A DNA stretch of 64,000 nucleotides from Archaeoglobus sp. JdFR-24 (GCA_002011215.1 MTML01000042.1:62001-126000); one strand, 5' to 3'. Numbered from the stretch's first letter, positions 28,270 to 38,204 are shown. The notes: generated by a model not told the origin, from the sequence alone. Numbers and translations are program-made.

Positions 28270-28785
28270 ATGGTAATGGATTTGAGTGCCCTTTTCAAGC
28301 TGAGTTATGGTATGTATCTGATTACCTCGAAAAAGGATACAGAGATAAATGGTCAGATTGCCAATACGGTATTCCAGATCAGTTCCGATCCGATCTGTAT
28401 TGCTGTCAGCATAAATAAAAAAAACCTGACTCATGAGTTCATTGAAAGCAGCAGGGTTATTGGTATAACAGTCCTTTCAGAAAAGACTCCCTTTAAATTC
28501 ATAGGCAGGTTCGGTTTCAGAAGTGGGAGAGATATAGATAAGTTTCAAGGCATAAGATATGAGATTGGAAAAACAGGTGCCCCACTTGTAGTGGATCATG
28601 CGGTTGCATGGCTGGAACTTGAGGTCATCGACTCTCTTGATGCCTTTACACACACAGTTTTCGCTGGAAAACTGATTAATAGCAGGGTTTTAAATGATGA
28701 AACACCAATGAACTACCGCTACTATCATGAGGTTGTGAAGGGAAAAACTCCAGAAAGGGCCGCAACTTTTGTAAAGGAGGGATAA
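28270..28785 (+). CDS. Flavin reductase-like FMN-binding protein
   Basis: A 171-residue protein of the flavin-reductase-like split-barrel family (flavoredoxin type), with ITSKKDTEINGQIANTVFQI and the FMN-contacting segment ISINKKNLTHEFI. Such proteins pass electrons or reduce flavin. It ends one base before an F420/flavin luciferase-like gene, so the two are probably one functional unit. Confidence 0.8.
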   Translation: MVMDLSALFKLSYGMYLITSKKDTEINGQIANTVFQISSDPICIAVSINKKNLTHEFIESSRVIGITVLSEKTPFKFIGRFGFRSGRDIDKFQGIRYEIGKTGAPLVVDHAVAWLELEVIDSLDAFTHTVFAGKLINSRVLNDETPMNYRYYHEVVKGKTPERAATFVKEG

Positions 28786-28786
28786 A

Positions 28787-29833
28787 ATGGAGAAAAAAAT
28801 AAAGTTCAGTATGCTTATTCCCTATCCAGCCCCTGAACCTGTAGAAAGGGTATTCAGGCTTGTTGAAAGGATGGAACAGTACAGTATCGACTCGTTATGG
28901 CTACCCGATCACCTGCTCATGTTCCCGAAGGGTTATTGTCCTGACGTCTGGAGCCTGATTTCTGCAATTTCAGTCAGATCATCATCTGTCAGAATCGGAG
29001 CAGGAGTTACCTGTCCCCACAGGCGACATCCGGCAGTTTTCGCTCAGATGGCTGCAACGATCGAGCATCTCTCAAGGGGTAGGTTGAATGTTGGCATTGG
29101 AGCTGGGGAGGCGATGAATCTTGACCCCTTTGGAATTGAATGGAGAAACAGACCTGTAAAAAAGATGGTGGAATTCATCGAAATTTGCAGGCTTTTATGG
29201 ACTGAGGAGAAGGTAAATTATGAAGGTGAGTTTTACCATTTGAAAGATGCGTTTCTTCAAATCAGACCTGAAGGAAAAATTCCATTTTACATAGCCGGAA
29301 ACGGCAGGAGAACAAGGGAGATAACAGGTATGATCGGTGATGGCTGGATCCCTATCTGTGAGAGTCCAAAGACATACAGAAAGAACCTTGAAGATGTGAA
29401 AAGGGGTGCTGATAAAGCAGGGAGGAAACTGGACGAAATAGACATGGCCCTGCAGATATACACAGCCATCTCAGACAACCCGGAAGAACTCAATTTTGTA
29501 AGGATGTTCCCGGTGGTCATGCTTTTAGGAGCTCTCAAAAAGGTAAAAGAGGGTGGGTATGCTATTGAAATTGATGAGATAGGTGATGAATTTTACTTTA
29601 AGGATCTGATCGTTGGAGGAGAGATGGAAAACAAACTGTATGATCTCGTTCCAAAAGTGCCTGTTGAGGTTGCAGATGAGTTTTCTATAATGGGGACAAA
29701 GGATGAATGCATTGAAAAAATTGAGAAGTTTATTAGGGCTGGGGTTGAACATTTCATACTCATAAACATTGGGCCTAACCCTAAAGAAACGCTGAGAATT
29801 TATGGAGAAGATATAATCCCTGCTTTTCTGTAG
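28787..29833 (+). CDS. Luciferase-like (LLM) F420/flavin-dependent oxidoreductase
   Basis: A 348-residue TIM-barrel protein of the bacterial luciferase/Mer superfamily. IDSLWLPDHL, GAGVTCPHRRHPAVFAQMAA and GRLNVGIGAGEAMN are typical of F420-dependent members. It is not the canonical methylene-H4MPT reductase. AGGAGG precedes the ATG. Coupled to the flavoprotein upstream. Substrate unknown. Confidence 0.8.
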   Translation: MEKKIKFSMLIPYPAPEPVERVFRLVERMEQYSIDSLWLPDHLLMFPKGYCPDVWSLISAISVRSSSVRIGAGVTCPHRRHPAVFAQMAATIEHLSRGRLNVGIGAGEAMNLDPFGIEWRNRPVKKMVEFIEICRLLWTEEKVNYEGEFYHLKDAFLQIRPEGKIPFYIAGNGRRTREITGMIGDGWIPICESPKTYRKNLEDVKRGADKAGRKLDEIDMALQIYTAISDNPEELNFVRMFPVVMLLGALKKVKEGGYAIEIDEIGDEFYFKDLIVGGEMENKLYDLVPKVPVEVADEFSIMGTKDECIEKIEKFIRAGVEHFILINIGPNPKETLRIYGEDIIPAFL

Positions 29834-30021
29834 AGTCGCTGGATAGCACTGAATCAGAAATGTCAGGAAATTTTGATGTGATAAGTGCTTAGTATATTGA
29901 ATGGAGTTTAATCCAACTACAAAATTGATATTGTAGATAGCTATGGTGATCAAAAATTGACTGATAAAAGACTAAACTTACAAAAAATTATTAATAGATA
30001 TTTAACCAATCATACACAATC

Positions 30022-30468
30022 ATGGGAAAAGTAGCTGAAGTATTTGGTGTGTTTGCAGCACCAAGTGTTATGGGGATATCACCAGTTGTGGTGTTAAGGG
30101 CAGAGGATGGAAGATATCTCCCTATTTATATAGGCATTTCGGAAGCAATGGCAATACATTCTGCATTGAAAAACAGGTTGATGTCAAGGCCGATGACCCA
30201 CGATCTGTTGACTGAAATATTGAAAAAGCTAAAAACGCAGGTAAACAAAATCATCATCGATGACATAATAGACAATACATTTTATGCGAGGGTCATCCTG
30301 AAACAGAACGATCATGAAATTGAGCTTGATGCAAGACCAAGCGATAGCATTGCAATAGCAGTAAGAATGGCATGTCCAATTTATATTGAGGAAAAGGTTC
30401 TGGATGAAGCTGGTCAGGAAGAGGAGCTACCTTCTGATTATGTTGAGTTCGATCAGATAATGCAGTAA
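30022..30468 (+). CDS. Bifunctional-nuclease (DUF151) domain protein
   Basis: A 148-residue protein matching the BFN/DUF151 family: VVVLRAEDGRYLPIYIGISEA, and later LDARPSDSIAIAVRMACPIYI. Plant and bacterial relatives cleave DNA and RNA, but the archaeal role is unproven. TATA-like GATATTTAA ends about 20 bases before the ATG, suggesting a leaderless mRNA. The preceding 188-base gap shows nothing else. Confidence 0.8.
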   Translation: MGKVAEVFGVFAAPSVMGISPVVVLRAEDGRYLPIYIGISEAMAIHSALKNRLMSRPMTHDLLTEILKKLKTQVNKIIIDDIIDNTFYARVILKQNDHEIELDARPSDSIAIAVRMACPIYIEEKVLDEAGQEEELPSDYVEFDQIMQ

Positions 30469-30600
30469 TTATAGTTAAAATTGAATTTAGGTTTATTAGA
30501 ATATTATTCAATAAAATAAAAACACGTCCTTTTATACAATATATCCTTTTTTAGAATAAAAAATCGTAAGACTTTTATATTTTAAGGATTAATTTTCTAT

Positions 30601-32022
30601 ATGCTTCCTTCAGGAATAAAAGGACTGGATACTATACTGGGGGGAGGGATTGAAGAAGGATGGAGTTACCTGCTTAAAGGATCTCCCGGTTCTGGAAAAA
30701 CTATCTTTGGACTCCAGTTCCTTATTAAAGGCTTGAAAAACTCGGAAAAGGTTGCATACATATCTTTTGATGAATCAAAAAAAGAGGTTTACAATCAGGC
30801 CAAATCTTTTGGCTGGGATCTCAATTCAGAAAACTTTGTTTTTGTGGACTGGGTCTCGGAATTAAATCTTCTGGAATCTGATTTTCTTTACTTGGATTTT
30901 GACTCCCTTAATGAGGTCAGGTCATTTATCTCAAAATTTACCACGATGGATGAGCTGAAAGGCATCACCCGTCTTTTCATAGATGGAGTTGGGGCTTTAA
31001 GAGATGCATCAAACAATCCAACGATTTTTCGGAGAATGATTTCTTCAATCACCGACATTCTGCATAAAAATGAGATTACAACTATCGTCAGCATGGAAAT
31101 GTCCGAAAAGTTTGGTAAAGACCCCATCAGCTATCTCACTTCTGGAGAGTTTGAACTTGACCGCATCGTTAGAAGTGATGGAGAGGTCATCAGAACATTT
31201 GATGTTATGAAGTACCGTCCCGGAAAGGCAATACTTGGAAGACATTACTTCGAAATAACTGAAGAAGGAATAGTGGTCTTCCCGATCACTCCAAAAAATA
31301 AAATAAAAAAATTAAAACACCATGTGTTCAGCACAGGCAATAAACAGCTGGACTCGCTTATTGGTGGAAATATAAATGCCGGGTCAGTTATTATGATTAC
31401 GGGAAAGACAGGTGTTGGAAAGACGAATCTATCTCTTCAGTTTCTTGTCGAAAATGACAGGATGGGAAGAAAAGGCATACTTTACACATTCGAGGAATCT
31501 GAGAATGAAATCAAGAGGAGATTTAAGGACCTGTTCGCTCATGAGGTGATAAATGTTGTAGTTAAAGAACTATCACCCTACGGCATGAATATCGGGAAAT
31601 TTTACAACGTTATACTGGAGGACGTGGAAACGCTAAAACCGGATCTGGTGGTAATTGATCCTATAAATTCCCTTGAGAACGTTGTCCTCTCGACTGATGA
31701 GCTAACGAGGGTTATAAATTACATACGAGAACACCTCAAAAATTACGGTATAACACTTATTTTGACACATGAACTGCTCAATCCAGTGGATGTTTTCCAG
31801 TTCTCCGGTGGTTTGAGCTTTATTGCAGATATTCTGATCTATGGAAGGCATATGGAACTGGATGGAGAACTTATTAAGTCGATTTCGGTAATAAAGAACA
31901 GATTTGGAGACCATGAAAGATCAGTTAGAATTCTCGATCTGGAAGAAGGGAAGGGATTACAGATCGGTGAGCCTCTCAAGAACTTTAAAGGTGTGATGAG
32001 GGGCTACTTGAAGGAGCTTTAG
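30601..32022 (+). CDS. KaiC-like double RecA-domain ATPase
   Basis: A 473-residue protein with two RecA/KaiC domains. Walker A motifs are GSPGSGKT (about residue 27) and GKTGVGKT (about residue 266). Acidic Walker B strands are RLFIDGVGAL in the first domain and LVVIDPIN in the second. Archaeal members are probably regulatory or signalling ATPases. No partner kinase or flagellar gene is adjacent. TATA-like CTTTTATATTTT at about 30571-30582 suggests a leaderless start. Confidence 0.82.
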   Translation: MLPSGIKGLDTILGGGIEEGWSYLLKGSPGSGKTIFGLQFLIKGLKNSEKVAYISFDESKKEVYNQAKSFGWDLNSENFVFVDWVSELNLLESDFLYLDFDSLNEVRSFISKFTTMDELKGITRLFIDGVGALRDASNNPTIFRRMISSITDILHKNEITTIVSMEMSEKFGKDPISYLTSGEFELDRIVRSDGEVIRTFDVMKYRPGKAILGRHYFEITEEGIVVFPITPKNKIKKLKHHVFSTGNKQLDSLIGGNINAGSVIMITGKTGVGKTNLSLQFLVENDRMGRKGILYTFEESENEIKRRFKDLFAHEVINVVVKELSPYGMNIGKFYNVILEDVETLKPDLVVIDPINSLENVVLSTDELTRVINYIREHLKNYGITLILTHELLNPVDVFQFSGGLSFIADILIYGRHMELDGELIKSISVIKNRFGDHERSVRILDLEEGKGLQIGEPLKNFKGVMRGYLKEL

Positions 32023-32162
32023 CTTTGACTTTTTGCAGACATGCAAAGTCCCGAGCGATGCGAGGGGTTGGGTGAGTGCATTCGACATGTCCGCTGTCGT
32101 CCGACCCCAAAGGGCAAGCAATCCTATGCCTTAATCATCTTCCTGAATATTTTCCCAGCAAT
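32023..32162. other. Gap with a GC-rich island
   Basis: Bases 32040-32125 are strongly G+C-rich against an A+T-rich background. GGGGTTGG (about 32073-32080) can pair with CCGACCCC (about 32101-32108), and GACA with TGTC inside. It could be a structured non-coding RNA or a mobile-element scar; an open frame (CKVPSDARGWVSAFDMSAVV) also crosses it. Neither is proven. Confidence 0.3.
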
Positions 32163-32222
32163 TTTCTGATCTTAACCAGTTCTTTCTGATCTTAACCAGT
32201 TCTTTCTGATCTTAACCAGTTC
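32163..32222. repeat. Three perfect 20-bp tandem repeats
   Basis: The unit TTTCTGATCTTAACCAGTTC occurs three times head to tail with no spacers (32163-32182, 32183-32202, 32203-32222). It lies just after the 3' end of a decayed minus-strand gene. Confidence 0.97.
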
Positions 32223-32238
32223 ATTAAGAATTTTCAAG

Positions 32239-32560
32239 TTAATATTTTTCTTCTTCGTAAGTTTCTATTGCAGCAGGTTTTTCAATCCTAACGAATCTCA
32301 TAATCAACTCTTTTAATTCCTCAAATTGTTCCATTCCCTCTACCCTTATTTTAGCTCCTGTCTGTCCAGAATGCTCAGCAGTTTTTTAATAGTGACGATT
32401 CCAAGCCTCCTTGAGATCGGACCCTGACCAATATATATTGGTTATCCTGTTGTAAGGCACAATTCCTGTGTTTTTGAGCCGTATTCTCCTTTTCCATACT
32501 ATTTCGTTTTTACCAGTAAATTTTTGAAAATTTTCAGCAGGGTAAAATCAGAAATTGACT
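32239..32560 (-). pseudogene. Relic of a PH-domain-like protein
   Basis: On the minus strand the frame reads WKRRIRLKNTGIVPYNRITN, shifts near 32430 to GPISRRLGIVTIKK, then shifts back near 32385 to GAKIRVEGMEQFEELKELIM and ends KPAAIETYEEEKY at a TAA (32239-32241). Joined, this gives the bacterial-PH-like pattern (Ile-Thr strand, R-rLGIvtIkt turn, final helix LKELI). Two frameshifts and no intact start mean it is broken. It abuts the 20-bp tandem repeat and the alaS promoter. Confidence 0.5.
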
Positions 32561-32714
32561 CAATTCAATTACGCGGGAAAGATTCTAATCAAACTTATGC
32601 TGAATCTTATACCATCTCCATCTCAATTGCAGGATATCTGAATATTTGCCACATCTCAAAACACTTCAGCAAGTTAACAAAAGTATTATATGTTTCCCAA
32701 TTATTCAGATCTCG

Positions 32715-35441
32715 ATGAATCTCGATAGTGAGTATCTCGATATAACTTACCTGCCTGAGAACGGGTATGTAAGGAAGAAGTGTCCGAGTTGTGGCAAATA
32801 TTTCTGGACCGCTGATGAAAACAGGGAAATATGTGGTGATCCGCCCTGTGGAAGTTACACTTTTATCGGAAATCCTGCATTTAGCAGAAAATTCGATCTT
32901 GCCGGGATGAGGGAGTATTATCTATCTTTTTTTGAAAAAAGAGATCATACCAGAATTGACAGGTATCCGGTGGTGGCAAGGTGGAGAGATGATATTTATC
33001 TTACGATAGCTTCAATTGCAGATTTTCAGCCATTTGTGACTGCTGGCATCGTCCCGCCTCCAGCAAACCCACTCACGATATCTCAGCCGTGCATACGCAT
33101 GGATGATCTCGATTCTGTTGGGAGAACTGGCAGGCATCTTACCTTATTCGAAATGATGGCTCATCACGCTTTCAACAATCCGGAAAGGGAAATTTACTGG
33201 AAGAGTGAAACAGTGAAGTACTGTACGGAGCTGCTTGGTGAACTTGGGGTTAAAAAGGAGGATATAGTTTACAAGGAAGAGCCATGGGCCGGAGGTGGTA
33301 ACGCGGGCCCCTGTCTTGAAGGCATCGTTGGGGGGCTTGAAGTAGCCACCTTAGTTTTCATGAATCTCGAGGTGCATCCTGAGGGCGAAATAGAGATCAA
33401 AGGAGAGAGATACAGGAGGATGCCCAATTATATTGTGGATACTGGATACGGGCTTGAAAGGTTTACGTGGGCCAGCAAAGGGACTCCCACGGTATATGAT
33501 GCTATATTTCCGGAAGTTCTGGAGATAATCGTGGAGAACAGCAATGTTAAGCATTTCACAGATGATGAAGAGGTTGCAAGAATAATTGGTGAGAGTTCAA
33601 AGGTTGCAGGTGTGATGGGCTCGTTGAGGGGCGAAGCTTTGAGCCAGCTGAGAAAAAGTGTTGCTTCTCGTCTGGGTATTGGAATTGAAAGGCTTGAAGA
33701 AATAGTAAAACCTCTCGAAAGAGTTTATGCTCTTGCAGACCATACAAGGGCAATTCTTTTCATGCTTGGTGACGGTCTTGTCCCGTCTAATGCAGGTGCG
33801 GGCTATCTTGCAAGACTCATGATCAGGCGAAGTTTGAGGTTATCGGAAGAACTTGAACTAAAAATTGGGTTGTTTGATCTTATTGAGCTTCACAGAAACA
33901 TACTGAAGAACTTTAAATTTGTTATCCCGCTTGAAACGATCCATGAGATTATTGAACTTGAAGAAGCCAGATACAGAACAACCATAACAAAGGGTATAGG
34001 GCTGGTTGAAAGGACGATATCCAGAAAGAACAGAATTGAGAAGGAAGATCTCATCGAATTTTATGATTCCCACGGCATCCCGGCGGAGATGGTGGTCAAG
34101 ATCGCTCAGGAAAAGGGAGTCGAACTTGAAATGCCTGAAGAATTTTATGCTGAACTGGCAATGAGACATTCAAAAGCCGAAAAGAAGGAAAAGGAGGTTA
34201 TAAAGCTATCCAAGGACTATCCAGAGACCGAAAAGTTGTATTATAACTCAAAACTCCTTGAATTCGAGGCGAATATAATCGGAGTTGAAAATGGATTTGT
34301 AATCCTCGACAGAACAGCCTTCTATCCTGAGAGTGGAGGACAGGATAACGACACGGGCTATCTGGAAAGTAAGAGCGGGAAGATAGCTGTTACGGATGTT
34401 ATCGATGCGGATGGAGTGGTTCTCCACAGAGTTGAAACACCAGATTTGAAACCGGGGATGAAGGTTAGGGGTTACATCGATGCCGAAAGGAGATTCAGAC
34501 ACATGAGGCACCACTCAGCTACGCATCTTTTGTTGTATGCTGCCAAAAAAGTACTCGGTGAACAGGTATGGCAGGCCGGTGCAAGAAAGGAGTGGGACAA
34601 GGCGAGACTTGACATAACTCATTATAGGAGACCGAGTGAAGAAGAGGTCTCAAGAATAGAAAAGATAGCTAACAGAGAGGTTATGGCAAACAAACCCGTT
34701 TCATGGGAGATTATGGACAGAGTTGAGGCGGAGAAACTCTATGGATTTACCCTTTATCAGGGTGGAGTCCCTCCAGGAAGAAAAATCAGGGTAGTGAGAG
34801 TAGGAGACGATGTTCAGGCGTGTGGAGGCACTCATTGCGAGCGTACGGGTGAGATAGGGCTTATAAAAATAATCAGGACAGAGTCAATTCAGGATGGAGT
34901 TGTCAGATTTGAATATGCGGCTGGTGAGGCTGCACTTGATTATATCTCAAAAGAGGAGGAATATCTCAAAGAGGCAGGGCAGGTACTCAGGGTCGAACCT
35001 TCAATGCTTCCAAAAACAGTAAAAAGGTTTTTCGATGAGTGGAAAGAACAGAGAAAGGAGATAGAGAGATTGATCTCTGAAGTGGCAGATCTGAAAGCCC
35101 AGATGATTCTCGAAAATGCTGAGGAATACGACTCAATCCCGGTTGTTGCGGAAATTTATGAAAATGCCGATCAGCAGGAACTTGTAAAGCTTGGATTCGC
35201 TCTTGCGGGAAAGGGTGGGGTTGGATGCCTCATCACAACCAGGGATCGTGTGAAAATCGTTACCTTCAGCGGTAAAAAAGAGGTTGATGCAAGGGACCTT
35301 ATAAGAGAGATCGGCAGGCACATCAAGGGAAGTGGGGGAGGAAGACCGAATCTTGCTCAGGGTGCAGGACAGGTAGCACCAACGAAAGATGAGCTATTGA
35401 CCTACATTTTCGGCTATCTCCAGAGGGTTCTGAAGAGTTGA
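32715..35441 (+). CDS. alaS: Alanyl-tRNA synthetase, archaeal type
   Basis: 908 residues from ATG 32715. An in-frame TTG at 32646 is rejected because a TATA-like TATTATATG lies at about 32688-32696, after it. The N-terminal zinc-ribbon-like CPSCGKYFW...CGDPPC is archaeal-specific. Further features are the class II catalytic domain (PFVTAGIVPPPANPLTISQP), the editing-domain motif HHSATHLL and CGGTHC, and a C-terminal DHHA1-like GSGGGRPNLAQG. Charges tRNA-Ala and clears Ser/Gly mischarging. Confidence 0.96.
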   Translation: MNLDSEYLDITYLPENGYVRKKCPSCGKYFWTADENREICGDPPCGSYTFIGNPAFSRKFDLAGMREYYLSFFEKRDHTRIDRYPVVARWRDDIYLTIASIADFQPFVTAGIVPPPANPLTISQPCIRMDDLDSVGRTGRHLTLFEMMAHHAFNNPEREIYWKSETVKYCTELLGELGVKKEDIVYKEEPWAGGGNAGPCLEGIVGGLEVATLVFMNLEVHPEGEIEIKGERYRRMPNYIVDTGYGLERFTWASKGTPTVYDAIFPEVLEIIVENSNVKHFTDDEEVARIIGESSKVAGVMGSLRGEALSQLRKSVASRLGIGIERLEEIVKPLERVYALADHTRAILFMLGDGLVPSNAGAGYLARLMIRRSLRLSEELELKIGLFDLIELHRNILKNFKFVIPLETIHEIIELEEARYRTTITKGIGLVERTISRKNRIEKEDLIEFYDSHGIPAEMVVKIAQEKGVELEMPEEFYAELAMRHSKAEKKEKEVIKLSKDYPETEKLYYNSKLLEFEANIIGVENGFVILDRTAFYPESGGQDNDTGYLESKSGKIAVTDVIDADGVVLHRVETPDLKPGMKVRGYIDAERRFRHMRHHSATHLLLYAAKKVLGEQVWQAGARKEWDKARLDITHYRRPSEEEVSRIEKIANREVMANKPVSWEIMDRVEAEKLYGFTLYQGGVPPGRKIRVVRVGDDVQACGGTHCERTGEIGLIKIIRTESIQDGVVRFEYAAGEAALDYISKEEEYLKEAGQVLRVEPSMLPKTVKRFFDEWKEQRKEIERLISEVADLKAQMILENAEEYDSIPVVAEIYENADQQELVKLGFALAGKGGVGCLITTRDRVKIVTFSGKKEVDARDLIREIGRHIKGSGGGRPNLAQGAGQVAPTKDELLTYIFGYLQRVLKS

Positions 35442-35484
35442 AGGGTCAAATTACTGATTAAATAAGTTAAAAACAAGCTGAAAA

Positions 35485-36282
35485 ATGAACGGAAAGGTAA
35501 AAAAAATCGAATTTTTCGCACCAGAGGGATTACCTCTGATCGATGCGGGAACAGATCTGGCTGAGATCATTACCAGAGCCTTCAGGCTGGAGGATCGTGA
35601 TATAGTTGTAATTTGCTCCACCATAGTATCAAAATCTGAAGGAAGGATAAGAAAATTGAGTGATTATATTCCCTCGGAGGAGGCTGTTCGACTTGCATCA
35701 AGAATCGAGAAACCTCCTGAGTTCGTGCAGGCTGTGCTGGAGGAATCTTCAGAGGTCTTAATCGAAGCACCTTTTCTCCTTGTTAAAGCCAGATTTGGGA
35801 ACATATGTATCAACGCCGGAATAGATGAAAGTAATATTGAGAAGGAGTATATTATCCTTCCTCCTGAAAACCCCGACAGAAGTGCAGAAAGAATCAGAAG
35901 AAGACTGGAATCGCTCACCGGCAAGACCATTGGTGTAATAATAACTGATACAAATGGAAGGTGCTTTAGAAAAGGTGTTACGGGTTTTGCCATTGGAATC
36001 AGCAGAGTTAAAGCCATGAAAAACTGGATCGGTGATGTTGACCTCTATGGAAATCCCTTAGAGGTGACCGTTGAGGCGGTGGCAGACGAGATAGCGGCAA
36101 TGGCAAACCTCCTGATGGGTGAAGGTGCTGACGGTTTACCTGTTGTGATTGTGAGAGGTCTCGATCTGATTGGTGAGGGGAGCATGGACGAAATTTACCG
36201 CTCTGAAGAAGAAGATATCATAAGGCAGATCATAAAACAAAATCGGAACAAGAATCATCAAACAAAAACGGGAAGAAATTGA
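35485..36282 (+). CDS. cofE: Coenzyme F420-0:L-glutamate ligase
   Basis: A 265-residue protein that adds gamma-linked glutamates to F420-0 using GTP. Conserved segments are IVVICSTIVSKSEGR, CINAGIDESN, VIITDTNGRCFRKGVTGFAIG and EAVADEIAAMANLLMGEG. F420 is needed by the LLM oxidoreductase and other enzymes of this archaeon. The next gene starts three bases later. Confidence 0.93.
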   Translation: MNGKVKKIEFFAPEGLPLIDAGTDLAEIITRAFRLEDRDIVVICSTIVSKSEGRIRKLSDYIPSEEAVRLASRIEKPPEFVQAVLEESSEVLIEAPFLLVKARFGNICINAGIDESNIEKEYIILPPENPDRSAERIRRRLESLTGKTIGVIITDTNGRCFRKGVTGFAIGISRVKAMKNWIGDVDLYGNPLEVTVEAVADEIAAMANLLMGEGADGLPVVIVRGLDLIGEGSMDEIYRSEEEDIIRQIIKQNRNKNHQTKTGRN

Positions 36283-36285
36283 AAA

Positions 36286-37356
36286 ATGAATGGCGAAAGA
36301 ATTCTGGTTATTGGAAACAATGTCAGAAACATCGTCCAGTCTGCTGCGAAATCTGGATACAAAGTTTATGCTCTGACAAAGTTTATTGATTCTGATTTAA
36401 TCCTTTTTGCTGAAAGAGTGTTTCTCATTGAGGATGAGAACACAGACTGGGTGAGAAAGAGGGGAGAGGAGTTATCGGAAATTCTTAATGCGAGAGTGGT
36501 GCTCGCCTCAGGTTACGAAGATCTTCACTTAACTTCCGAAATTCTTGGAAGCGATCCATCAGGGCTTGAAAGTGTTTTAAATAAATTGAAATTTTACAGG
36601 ACGCTTGAAAGAGCTGGCTTACCTCATCCAGAGGTTTTGAGGGATTATGAAGGAGATTGTATTGTAAAACCGATCAGGGGAGGTGGGGGCGAAAGAATCC
36701 TTTTAGCTCCTTTGACTCAAGACAAACTGAGTGATTATTTAATTCAAAGGCTCATCAGGGGGTTTCCATGCTCTGCATCATTGATTGTGGGGAAGGAAAC
36801 AACTGTTATAGCTCTGAATGAGATTATTGCAGGATGGGGCGAGATGAACGCTTTCGGATTCAGATATGTTGGAAACATCACTCCACTTGTTGTGGATAAG
36901 GAACTGGAAAAGAAGCTGAGAAAATTAGCCATCGAAGTGGTCAATCTGTTCGATTTGAAGGGATCGATAGGGGTCGATTTTGTTGTTGATGAGCGAAATG
37001 AACCCTACATTCTTGAAATCAATCCAAGATTTCAGGGTTCACTGGATTCGGTTGAATGGAGCCATGATATTTTTTTATTCAAACTGCACATGGATGCTCT
37101 CTCTGGAAGAAAAGTTAATCCTCCAGATCCAAAAAGAGTTGCAGGAAGAGCGATTTATTTTGCTGATAGAGAAACGCTGATAAACCACACGCTAACAGGC
37201 AATCCATTCTATGCAGACATCCCTCCAGAATCGATCATTTACCAGAAAGATGATCCAGTGGTCTCGATTCTCGCATCAGGCAATAGCAGGACTGAAGTTT
37301 TAAAGAGATTAATTGAGAGGAAGAATCTCTTTCTGGGACTGCAGAACTTGAGTTAG
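36286..37356 (+). CDS. ATP-grasp ligase-like protein (COG2232 type)
   Basis: A 356-residue protein with a pre-ATP-grasp N-terminal domain and an ATP-grasp core: DCIVKPIRGGGGERIL (ATP lid) and SIGVDFVVDERNEPYILEINPRFQGS with the metal-binding Glu/Asn. It resembles archaeal predicted carboligases of unknown substrate. Translational closeness to cofE suggests cofactor glutamylation or peptide ligation, but this is inference. Confidence 0.75.
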   Translation: MNGERILVIGNNVRNIVQSAAKSGYKVYALTKFIDSDLILFAERVFLIEDENTDWVRKRGEELSEILNARVVLASGYEDLHLTSEILGSDPSGLESVLNKLKFYRTLERAGLPHPEVLRDYEGDCIVKPIRGGGGERILLAPLTQDKLSDYLIQRLIRGFPCSASLIVGKETTVIALNEIIAGWGEMNAFGFRYVGNITPLVVDKELEKKLRKLAIEVVNLFDLKGSIGVDFVVDERNEPYILEINPRFQGSLDSVEWSHDIFLFKLHMDALSGRKVNPPDPKRVAGRAIYFADRETLINHTLTGNPFYADIPPESIIYQKDDPVVSILASGNSRTEVLKRLIERKNLFLGLQNLS

Positions 37357-37427
37357 AATTTTAAGTTCTCAATTTAGGCTACATAATTCTCAGTTTATCC
37401 TTTTTTCAATAAATTTATAAGTGTTTT

Positions 37428-38204
37428 TTGATACTGTCTGGCGTGAAAGAAGAAATTCAGAATTTAATCAGAGAATTTGTAAAAAATTACAAAATTAAAA
37501 ATCAAACAGTGTCTGACTGGAAAGAACCGATCGTTGGTTTTGCAAATGCCGATGACCCACTATTTTTGAAATTAAGAGCTCTGGTCGGTGAAACGCACAA
37601 ACTGCCAGTAGAATTGCTGAAAGATGCAAAGACAGTGATCTCGTATTTTATTCTCTTTAATAAGAAGATCGTCTTAAGCAACGTTTCAGGAGAAAATTGT
37701 TCGAGGGAATGGGCTATTGCCTATATTGAAACCAATAAGTTGATTGTTGATTTAAACAAGCATTTATCTGAAGAGCTGGAAAAAGCAGGTTTTAAATCGG
37801 CAGTTCTCCCACCAACCCATAATTTTGATGAAGATAGATTAATCAGTGACTGGTCGCATAAGCACATTGCCTATATAGCTGGATTGGGAAAATTTGGACT
37901 GCATCACATGCTGATCACCGAAAGGGGTTGTTGTGGAAGACTGGGAAGTATAATAACGAGCGTCAAAATTGAGCCCACAGAAAGACCCAAGAAAGAATTC
38001 TGTCTGTATAACCATGACAGAACCTGCAATAAGTGTGTTGAAAAATGTATTTTTGAAGCACTAAATGTTAACTCTTTTGATAGACACAGGTGCTATGAGA
38101 TTTGCTTATTGAATGCCAGCAGATATAAGGAATTAGGATTTGCTGATGTTTGTGGAAAATGTATCTGTGCGGTTCCGTGTTCCTTCAACAATCCTGTAAG
38201 ATAG
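37428..38204 (+). CDS. QueG-like iron-sulfur protein
   Basis: A 258-residue protein resembling the epoxyqueuosine reductase family: GLGKFGLHHMLITERGCCGRLGSI near the middle, then CNKCVEKC and a C-terminal CGKCICAVPC that could hold two 4Fe-4S clusters. Archaea make archaeosine rather than queuosine, so the reaction is probably different. The start is uncertain: TTG 37428 or GTG 37443. Stands alone. Confidence 0.6.
   Translation: MILSGVKEEIQNLIREFVKNYKIKNQTVSDWKEPIVGFANADDPLFLKLRALVGETHKLPVELLKDAKTVISYFILFNKKIVLSNVSGENCSREWAIAYIETNKLIVDLNKHLSEELEKAGFKSAVLPPTHNFDEDRLISDWSHKHIAYIAGLGKFGLHHMLITERGCCGRLGSIITSVKIEPTERPKKEFCLYNHDRTCNKCVEKCIFEALNVNSFDRHRCYEICLLNASRYKELGFADVCGKCICAVPCSFNNPVR

Noticed and set aside
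32163..32222. CRISPR array
   Set aside because: The three 20-bp units are directly adjacent with no spacers, and no cas genes are present.
32646..32714. N-terminal extension of alaS from TTG 32646
   Set aside because: The TATA-like box lies after this codon, and archaeal AlaRS starts near the ATG at 32715.
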